From NCBI GenBank assembly GCA_020629335.1, contig JAHDDN010000012.1, forward strand, positions 1-30,685: DNA of 30,685 bases, read 5' to 3'. This DNA comes from Chitinophagales bacterium (lineage in GTDB: Bacteria > Bacteroidota > Bacteroidia > Chitinophagales > UBA2359). The translations under genes were made by a program, and so were the position numbers. The notes beneath the pieces are model-generated. The model was not told the DNA's origin and made no database searches. It saw only the letters and a program-made list of their open reading frames with translations. Positions within the stretch are counted from its first letter, which is position 1, and each line of letters begins with the position of its first letter. Positions 25,622 to 30,685 of this stretch are shown one piece after another.

Positions 25622-26638
25622 TTAGAATCTTGGGCAATTGAGTTTGCTGGCTCTTGGACGGATACCGCCTACGTGAACTAAGGATATTTCTAATCCGCCT
25701 TGTGCGTTACTGGCTGAGTTTAGTTCTGATATATTCACATCATAAGAGACTAAGAGTCGGAATCGGTTATAGTCAAATCCTACTAATGGGATGATTGCGT
25801 CCATTGGGCGGAACCATGCTCCTAAGTAGAATCGAGAGCCTTCTGTTTGGTCGCCACTGATTTGGAAGGCTACATTAGAACCTACGATTAGTTCTCTTGC
25901 TTTCTTTTGTGTAGAGAAGTAAGCGGCTGGTTCTATAGTTAAGACACCTGTGTAGATGCTTGCTCCGATATTAAAGACTGGCTTCAAGCCGACTTTATTA
26001 CGGACTGGCACATTGATATTTGAGTAGAAAGTTTCTTCTGGTCCATTGGCGTGATAGATGGCGCCACCGAAGTAAATACTGGAGTATTCGCTTATCTCAT
26101 AATTACCACTAATACCTGCATTAAGCGTTAGGTAATTGGTAGAACTGCCAATATAATTTTCATTGGTTGGTAAGCTAGGATCGAAGGCTGTTTCGTCCCA
26201 TTGAGCATCAAAGTATAAGCTACCGAAATCTACTCTTCTGTTGACATAACCAACGCTAACTCCATAAGACATATAAAAATCGCTATTATAGGCTTTATGG
26301 AAGGCTACCGATCCAATGATTTTGGTGTAAGATAAGCCTGAATCACCTGCGCGATCGGTATAGGCAGCTAAGCCAGTTCCTATCCAGTTGCCATTCATGG
26401 AACCTTGCATGAGACCCAAATCTGCAAATCCGCCTATTGTTTCATAAGGAACTGTTACGGATGCCCATTGACGACGGGCATGTAAACCCACTCTATAGTT
26501 TCCGTTAAAGTTGCCTGTATAAGCAGGATTGGATAATTGAGGTGCTGCATAAAATTGTGAGAAGTGTATGTCTTGTGCGAATAAATCGCTATGTGCAAAT
26601 CCTACAAATAGTATTGTTAGTAGTAGATAATTTTTCAT
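25622..26638 (-). CDS. PorP/SprF family type IX secretion system membrane protein
   Basis: The 338-residue protein has a signal peptide (about 1-21, ending LFA-QD). The PorP/SprF opening QDIHFSQFYAAPQLSNPAYTGNFNGNYRVGLHARRQWASVTVPYETIGG is split over about 22-70. The rest forms an outer-membrane beta-barrel: many alternating strands, GASIYTGVLTIEPAAYFS, YLGAWFRPMDAIIPLVGFDYNRFRLLVSYDVNIS. SprF helps assemble the gliding adhesin SprB at the cell surface in Flavobacterium, and PorP belongs to the type IX secretion apparatus. Bacteroidota often have many paralogues, commonly paired with a large adhesin gene, but none is adjacent here. An upstream in-frame start at 26776 precedes the signal peptide and is rejected. 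Confidence 0.9.
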   Translation of the reverse strand: MKNYLLLTILFVGFAHSDLFAQDIHFSQFYAAPQLSNPAYTGNFNGNYRVGLHARRQWASVTVPYETIGGFADLGLMQGSMNGNWIGTGLAAYTDRAGDSGLSYTKIIGSVAFHKAYNSDFYMSYGVSVGYVNRRVDFGSLYFDAQWDETAFDPSLPTNENYIGSSTNYLTLNAGISGNYEISEYSSIYFGGAIYHANGPEETFYSNINVPVRNKVGLKPVFNIGASIYTGVLTIEPAAYFSTQKKARELIVGSNVAFQISGDQTEGSRFYLGAWFRPMDAIIPLVGFDYNRFRLLVSYDVNISELNSASNAQGGLEISLVHVGGIRPRASKLNCPRF

Positions 26639-26735
26639 CCAAGTTGATTTTAGTACCAATTTAACGCAATTTAAGCCAAAATACTCTAAAATAAAGGCAT
26701 TATTTGAAAATTGCGTCAAAGTAATGTCGTTAGGA

Positions 26736-27785
26736 CTACCCTTTTTGCAAAGTAAAACCAAAGGTCGTGCCGACATCAGGCGTGCTTCTGACGTGTATTA
26801 GTTCGTTATGTGCTTCTATAATATGCTTGGCAATGGCCAATCCGAGCCCGCTTCCGCCTTGCGATCTGGATCGATGAGTGTCTATTCTGTAGAAACGTTC
26901 AAAAAGCCTTGGCAAGTGTTTTTCTTCTATTCCAATTCCATTATCTGTTACTTCTATGAGTATGTTTTTGTCCATATGGTAGAGGCCAATCCAGGTGGTT
27001 CCTCCCACTTTTCCATACTTAATAGAATTGGTAATCAAATTGGTTAATACATGTCTTATTTTTTCTCTGTCGGCATTGACATTCATAGCGATATTACAAC
27101 CTTCCTTAAAACATAACTCAATATCAAATGAATCTGCTATAATTCCTAGCTCTTCAAAAATTTCGGCAATCAGCGCTGTAATATCAAATTTTTGGTAGTG
27201 GATGGTCATTTCCCCTGCTTCGTGCTTCGTAATGATTTCTAAATCCTTTACAATCGCATTGAGTCGCTCGATATTTTTATAGGCTTTAATGAGATAATCC
27301 ATATTCACATCCTCATCATATAGCGCACCATCAATGAGGGTATCTAAATAACCTTGAATACTGAAGAGAGGTGTTTTTAGTTCATGGGAAACATTACCTA
27401 TAAATTCTCTTCGAAATTCTTCCGTGGCTTTCAGCTTTTCTATCTCCGCTTGATTTTCTGTGGCCCAAAGGCTCACTTCTCGGCCTACTTCATCAATGAT
27501 ATCCTCATTCATATCGACTACATTAGCCTCTTTATCTTCTGGAAAGCTTTTATCTGTTCGGATAATCTTATAAATCAACTTAATTTTTCGGTGCAAGAAA
27601 AGCTCCAAAGCATAATAAAGTCCTGCAAAAGTAGCCAAGGCAGTTACTATAAACACCCCTACTATCACCAATACATTTAGAGAAGATCCCAATAATAGAG
27701 ATAATAGACTAAAGTTAAGTGTAATTCCGATAGCCAATAATAAAGCAATAGTATAGGCTAGTTGTATGGGGGTTATATTTTTCAT
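26736..27785 (-). CDS. Sensor histidine kinase (PhoR-like)
   Basis: The 349-residue protein has two transmembrane segments (about 9-31 and 38-60) with hardly any periplasmic loop. A short linker leads to the HisKA domain with FIGNVSHELKTPL, in which H134 is the phosphorylated histidine. The HATPase_c domain follows with N253 (N box), DNGIG (281-285), FERFYRID (F box) and GSGLGL (311-316). It would autophosphorylate and pass phosphate to a response regulator. No regulator gene is in the window, so partner and signal are unknown; the small extracellular part suggests a membrane or cytoplasmic signal. ATG at 27785 follows AAGG and is preferred over TTG 10 codons earlier. Confidence 0.93.
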   Translation of the reverse strand: MKNITPIQLAYTIALLLAIGITLNFSLLSLLLGSSLNVLVIVGVFIVTALATFAGLYYALELFLHRKIKLIYKIIRTDKSFPEDKEANVVDMNEDIIDEVGREVSLWATENQAEIEKLKATEEFRREFIGNVSHELKTPLFSIQGYLDTLIDGALYDEDVNMDYLIKAYKNIERLNAIVKDLEIITKHEAGEMTIHYQKFDITALIAEIFEELGIIADSFDIELCFKEGCNIAMNVNADREKIRHVLTNLITNSIKYGKVGGTTWIGLYHMDKNILIEVTDNGIGIEEKHLPRLFERFYRIDTHRSRSQGGSGLGLAIAKHIIEAHNELIHVRSTPDVGTTFGFTLQKG

Positions 27786-27842
27786 CCTTGTAGCAAGATA
27801 GTGATATATTGGCAATAATAAGTCAACAAATTGTTAAATCAA

Positions 27843-28853
27843 TTAGGCGACTGATTTCAGACGAAGCCATGTGTATAACTGAAATGCAAACAATAAGCAG
27901 GCTGATAATAAGTGTACCGGCTGCAAAAAGGCGGGCATAGACGCATAACTCAGCACTACTCCAACAATGATTTCTAAAGCTAACAAACCGACCACCCAAT
28001 TAAAGGCGCTTAAGCTGATCGACTGCTTTTTGAGCTGAGTATATAAAAAGGCATTAGCAATGATTACTAATATAGCAAAGCTTCGGTGTATTTCAAAAGA
28101 GGCGGGTAAAGCTTCTATCCATTCTCCTCTTGGGAGTGTGTGAGCGACAACATCTACAGCTTCTCTTACTTGAGTTCCTAATACGATCTGGACTAAAGAC
28201 AAAAGCATCACCCCAAAGGCAGTCCACTTCAAACCACTACTGACTGCTATTGGCTCGCTTTCTAAATGGCGTAAACGTGCAATCATCGCAATCAACAAAC
28301 CCACTATAGCAATGGCCCCCATCATGTGGATGGTAATTTGACCAGGTATGAGGTTTCCATCTACCACTAATTTTCCTAACCAAGCTTCAAAAGCTAGCAT
28401 AATCAAAACAAGAAAGGCCAAAATGGGTTGCCACTTATCTCGTTTAAACATCAAAAAGGACATCCCAAAAAGTATCAACACAGGCAATCCGGAGAATGCC
28501 CCTAACAATCGATTAATATACTCTATCCAAGTATGAACAGGGTTAAAAATGGCGTAGTCATGCTTCTCGTATTGCTTCCAATTTTGGCTATCAAAACTAC
28601 CAATTGATATAAAATCCGTTTGCGCAACTAAAAGCTGCTCGTTTTTAATAATCATCTGTCCAGTTTCAAATGCTCTCCCCTCCTTCCAAGTCAATGGTTC
28701 TACATCAGTTGGAGGAATCAAATAACCGAAACACTTAGGCCAATCGGGACATCCCATACCTGAACCAGTCATACGGACTACGCTTCCAGCTATAATGACT
28801 AAAAAAATACTTATTAAACTCAGCCAAGCGATTTTTTGATAGAAATTGGTCAT
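27843..28853 (-). CDS. ctaA: Heme A synthase (COX15/CtaA)
   Basis: CtaA oxidises heme O to heme A for aa3-type terminal oxidases, in the inner membrane. The 336-residue protein has eight predicted membrane segments. The four conserved histidines that bind the hemes are H107 (VHTWIEYINR), H176 (TIHMMGA), H256 (EIHRSFA) and H314 (PVHLLSA). GSGMGCPDWPKCFG (30-43) near the N-terminus contains the pair C35 and C41. A start 19 codons upstream is in frame but would precede the promoter-like box at 28891-28898, so ATG at 28853 is chosen. No cytochrome oxidase or ctaB gene is adjacent. Confidence 0.94.
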   Translation of the reverse strand: MTNFYQKIAWLSLISIFLVIIAGSVVRMTGSGMGCPDWPKCFGYLIPPTDVEPLTWKEGRAFETGQMIIKNEQLLVAQTDFISIGSFDSQNWKQYEKHDYAIFNPVHTWIEYINRLLGAFSGLPVLILFGMSFLMFKRDKWQPILAFLVLIMLAFEAWLGKLVVDGNLIPGQITIHMMGAIAIVGLLIAMIARLRHLESEPIAVSSGLKWTAFGVMLLSLVQIVLGTQVREAVDVVAHTLPRGEWIEALPASFEIHRSFAILVIIANAFLYTQLKKQSISLSAFNWVVGLLALEIIVGVVLSYASMPAFLQPVHLLSACLLFAFQLYTWLRLKSVA

Positions 28854-28890
28854 AGAATATAAATTGATTGATATAAAAACAACAAGCCAA

Positions 28891-28898
28891 CAAAGGTA
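28891..28898 (-). promoter_or_regulatory. Candidate -7 box of ctaA promoter
   Basis: On the minus strand this reads TACCTTTG, matching TAnnTTTG. Transcription would begin near 28884, about 30 nt before ATG 28853. No TTG is present at the expected upstream position. Confidence 0.45.
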
Positions 28899-28969
28899 AC
28901 GTTTAAACACTTCATTGCTCTTTTAAGAAAAATGAATTTCAAATAATGACCTTATTTTTTTATCATTAA

Positions 28970-29000
28970 TTGCCATTAAAGCTATTTTTTTGTTAATTTG
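28970..29000 (+). promoter_or_regulatory. Possible promoter of the OmpA-family gene
   Basis: TTG (28970-28972), 20 bp and TTAATTTG (28993-29000) differ from the consensus at one position of the -7 box. The leader would be about 40 nt. Confidence 0.35.
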
Positions 29001-29047
29001 AAGTTCCACATTACAACTTAACAGATTTTATTACGTAGACTTTACTT

Positions 29048-29902
29048 ATGAAAAGGAGTTTTATCTTCATCCTAATGCTATTATCCATGAGCATTTTATG
29101 CCCCTTATTTGCTCAAGAATTAGTCTTCCCTGGCGATAGTGTCTTAGATGCTAAAGTGAGAGGAAGAGAAGGATTTTTACTGAATCTCATGTTTTATGAT
29201 AAAGACTCAGGCTTTGTTTTGGAGAAGGTAAATGCTAAATTATTTAACGTCACTCTCAAAAAGACAGAGGAAGGGATGACGGATGAAAATGGCCTCGTTA
29301 CTTTCTACTTAGAACCTGGCTATGATTACGAAATATTAGGCGTCAAAAAACGCTACTTAAATAGGCGTACCAAAATCAATGACTGCAAAGTGGACGACCA
29401 ACCAGAATACATCTTTTGTATGACGGGCTTTAACTCCTTCAACTATGCTGATGCCAATAGAAAAAAAGCAAAGAGCTTATACGGAGAGATTGCCTTAGAA
29501 AAAATCGACTTCGAGAAAGCCTACAAAATAGAAAATATCTACTATGATGTAGATAAAGCAGATATACGATCAGACGCTGAACCGCCCTTGAACCAAATCG
29601 TCCAAGTACTGACTGATAATCCAGATATAGTCATCGAGTTGAGTTCTCATACCGACTCCAGAGGAAGCGATACTTATAATCAAGATCTTTCTCAAAGAAG
29701 GGCCGATGCTGCCGTCGCCTACATCATCAATAAAGGCATAGATCCCAAAATGATCACCGCCAGAGGCTACGGAGAATCTCAATTAGTCAATGGCTGTAGC
29801 AACGGAGTCCAATGCTCCAAAGCCAAGCATCAACAAAATCGCCGCACCGAATTTAAAATCATTGATCTTTTAGAGGTAGAAGAAAAAGATAAGGCTCAAT
29901 AA
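29048..29902 (+). CDS. OmpA-family outer-membrane/peptidoglycan-binding protein
   Basis: The 284-residue protein has a signal peptide (about 1-22, ending LFA-QE). Residues 43-110 look like a carboxypeptidase-regulatory type beta-sandwich (LNLMFYDKDSGFVLEKVNAKLFN, split with TDENGLVTFYLEPGYDYEI). Residues 163-270 form an OmpA_C domain, starting IYYDVDKADIRSDAEPPLNQ. D203 and R218 (SSHTDSRGSDTYNQDLSQRRA) are the pair that binds diaminopimelate of peptidoglycan. Between C250 and C256 lies the insert SNGVQ, common in Bacteroidota members. It should anchor the outer membrane or an envelope complex to the cell wall. There is no beta-barrel domain. Confidence 0.92.
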   Translation: MKRSFIFILMLLSMSILCPLFAQELVFPGDSVLDAKVRGREGFLLNLMFYDKDSGFVLEKVNAKLFNVTLKKTEEGMTDENGLVTFYLEPGYDYEILGVKKRYLNRRTKINDCKVDDQPEYIFCMTGFNSFNYADANRKKAKSLYGEIALEKIDFEKAYKIENIYYDVDKADIRSDAEPPLNQIVQVLTDNPDIVIELSSHTDSRGSDTYNQDLSQRRADAAVAYIINKGIDPKMITARGYGESQLVNGCSNGVQCSKAKHQQNRRTEFKIIDLLEVEEKDKAQ

Positions 29903-29919
29903 TAGAACAGTTCAATCAC

Positions 29920-29950
29920 TTGATAAACAAATACATTTACTTTATATTTG
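29920..29950 (+). promoter_or_regulatory. Promoter of the toxin-antitoxin operon
   Basis: TTG (29920-29922), a 20-bp spacer and TATATTTG (29943-29950) match the consensus. Transcription would start near 29957, just 17 nt before the antitoxin ATG at 29974. This argues against the longer in-frame start at 29920. Confidence 0.65.
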
Positions 29951-29973
29951 CTTTTACACGAAATTACAATATC

Positions 29974-30186
29974 ATGAAAACTGTAACCATTGAGTTACTA
30001 AACGAGGAAGCCTTACTATTACTTAAGCAACTAGAACAGTTAAATATCCTTCGTTTACTAAAATCAGATGCCTCTACAGCCACTCCTAATAACAAAGAAT
30101 GGGCAGGTAGTATATCCAAAGAATCTGCCAAAAAAATGTTGCAAAAAACAGAACAAGAACGAAATGATTGGGACAGATGTATTTAG
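29974..30186 (+). CDS. Antitoxin of a VapBC-like pair
   Basis: The 70-residue protein has a beta-strand start (MKTVTIELLNEEALLLLKQLEQLNILRLL) and an acidic, toxin-binding C-terminal half with the segment WAGSISKESAKKMLQKTEQERNDWDRCI split over 43-70. I know this form from small antitoxins preceding PIN-domain toxins in Bacteroidota. No classical ribbon-helix-helix or AbrB fold is obvious, so DNA binding is not shown. It overlaps the toxin gene by 10 bp, and the operon has its own promoter. ATG at 29974 is preferred because the upstream alternative lies within the promoter. Confidence 0.82.
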   Translation: MKTVTIELLNEEALLLLKQLEQLNILRLLKSDASTATPNNKEWAGSISKESAKKMLQKTEQERNDWDRCI

Positions 30187-30557
30187 TAGATACCAATGTT
30201 GTAATTGAGTTTTTAGGTGCTACCCTTCCTCCTAAATCAAGCAAATGGATACAACATATTGTTAATCAAAATCAACATCATTTATCTATTATTAATCAAA
30301 TGGAGCTTTTAGGTTATAACGGAAATCCTAGTGAAATGCAAATAATAGAAGCTTTTGTTAACACATCTAAATTACTCTCTATAACTCAGCCTATTGTGCT
30401 TAAAACCATTGAAATTAGAAAAGCTCATTCAATAAAATTACCTGATGCTATTATTGCTGCTACAGCCATCATACATAATTTAGAGTTATTGACTAGAAAT
30501 ATTAGCGATTTCAAAAACATTATAGGTCTAAATATCACTGATCCAAGAACAATTTAA
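30177..30557 (+). CDS. PIN-domain ribonuclease toxin (VapC-like)
   Basis: The 126-residue protein is a PIN-domain nuclease. The acidic metal-binding residues are D5 (YLVDTNVVIEFL), E43 (INQMELLGY), D90 (IKLPDAIIAATA) and D111 (TRNISDF). VapC toxins cut tRNA or rRNA when the antitoxin is degraded. The target here cannot be predicted. The ATG at 30177 fits the family start; a TTG 3 codons earlier is also in frame. All catalytic positions are intact, so the pair should be active. Repeat copy 7 begins 23 bp after the stop. Confidence 0.88.
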   Translation: MYLVDTNVVIEFLGATLPPKSSKWIQHIVNQNQHHLSIINQMELLGYNGNPSEMQIIEAFVNTSKLLSITQPIVLKTIEIRKAHSIKLPDAIIAATAIIHNLELLTRNISDFKNIIGLNITDPRTI

Positions 30558-30580
30558 CTCAAAATAGATTATTAATATTT

Positions 30581-30685
30581 GGGCGTGCCTATGCGCTCGT
30601 TAAAGCGAAGTTCACAGCACCAACCAATTTATCATTTATCATTAAGCCGAAGGCGCATAGTCGGGCTGTCCGCTCTTATGTGGCT
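30581..30685 (+). repeat. Modular repeat, copy 7 (cut by window end, short-arm type)
   Basis: Anchor 1 GGGCGTGCC (30581-30589) is followed by arms CTATGCGC/GCGCATAG (30589-30596 with 30653-30660). Compared with copy 6 (CCATGCGC/GCGCATGG) the second pair has changed from C-G to T-A on both sides. The loop has TTTATCATTTATCATTAAG and GCCGAAGGC. Anchor 2 (TCGGGCTGTCCGCT) is at 30661-30674, followed by CTTATGTGGCT at the window edge. It runs in the direction of vapC. Confidence 0.88.

Overview
The window looks like chromosomal DNA of an AT-rich member of the Bacteroidota. The evidence is a PorP/SprF-type protein of the type IX secretion system, DUF4834 and DUF5606 proteins known from that phylum, a ribonucleotide reductase of the eukaryote-like class Ia type, and promoters of the Bacteroidota form (TTG/TTTG, about 18-21 bp, TAnnTTTG) in front of many genes. 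Saprospiria/Chitinophagia is my guess for the class, but nothing here proves it. There is no rRNA, tRNA, prophage, transposase or cas gene.

Layout. 1-5.4 kb: ligA, a small biotin carrier protein, prfA and birA, then rsfS divergent from birA. 5.7-10.0 kb: ftsH, closed by a strong terminator, then an LUD-domain gene, lpxH and an exported protein overlapping end to end. 10.3-12.4 kb: three small envelope or secreted genes (a possible beta-barrel, a secreted protein with a recurrent Bacteroidota domain, DUF4834). 12.4-15.1 kb, minus strand: an L,D-transpeptidase lipoprotein, scpB with a long acidic tail, and an rRNA pseudouridine synthase. 15.1-15.7 kb is a gene-free cluster of repeats. 15.7-25.2 kb, minus strand: nrdB-nrdA, glpD, a DUF5606 gene, and serA-sulP. 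25.6-28.9 kb, minus strand: porP/sprF-like, a sensor histidine kinase, and ctaA. 29.0-30.6 kb, plus strand: an OmpA-family protein and a VapBC-like toxin-antitoxin pair.

Functional links. BirA is the enzyme expected to biotinylate the carrier protein encoded 1.1 kb away. RsfS, FtsH and the LUD protein sit in an order common in Bacteroidota. NrdB and NrdA form one enzyme, and an inverted pair of DnaA-box-like sites lies in front of nrdB. SerA and SulP are probably co-transcribed.

The most unusual content is a family of modular repeats of about 220 bp between genes: three complete long-arm copies, one complete short-arm copy, one internally deleted copy, two copies cut by the window edges, and two half-copies. 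Each has fixed anchors (GGGCGTGCC or GGGCTTCCC; TCGGGCTGTCCGCT; CCGCTACCATCCCTCACGC) that enclose palindromes whose sequence differs from copy to copy while pairing stays perfect or nearly so. Some copies carry a GC-rich mini-palindrome in the loop, which also occurs alone. The complete copies usually lie just downstream of a stop codon, in the orientation of that gene. No protein in the window explains them. I recall similar anchors in intergenic DNA of other Bacteroidota but know no established function.
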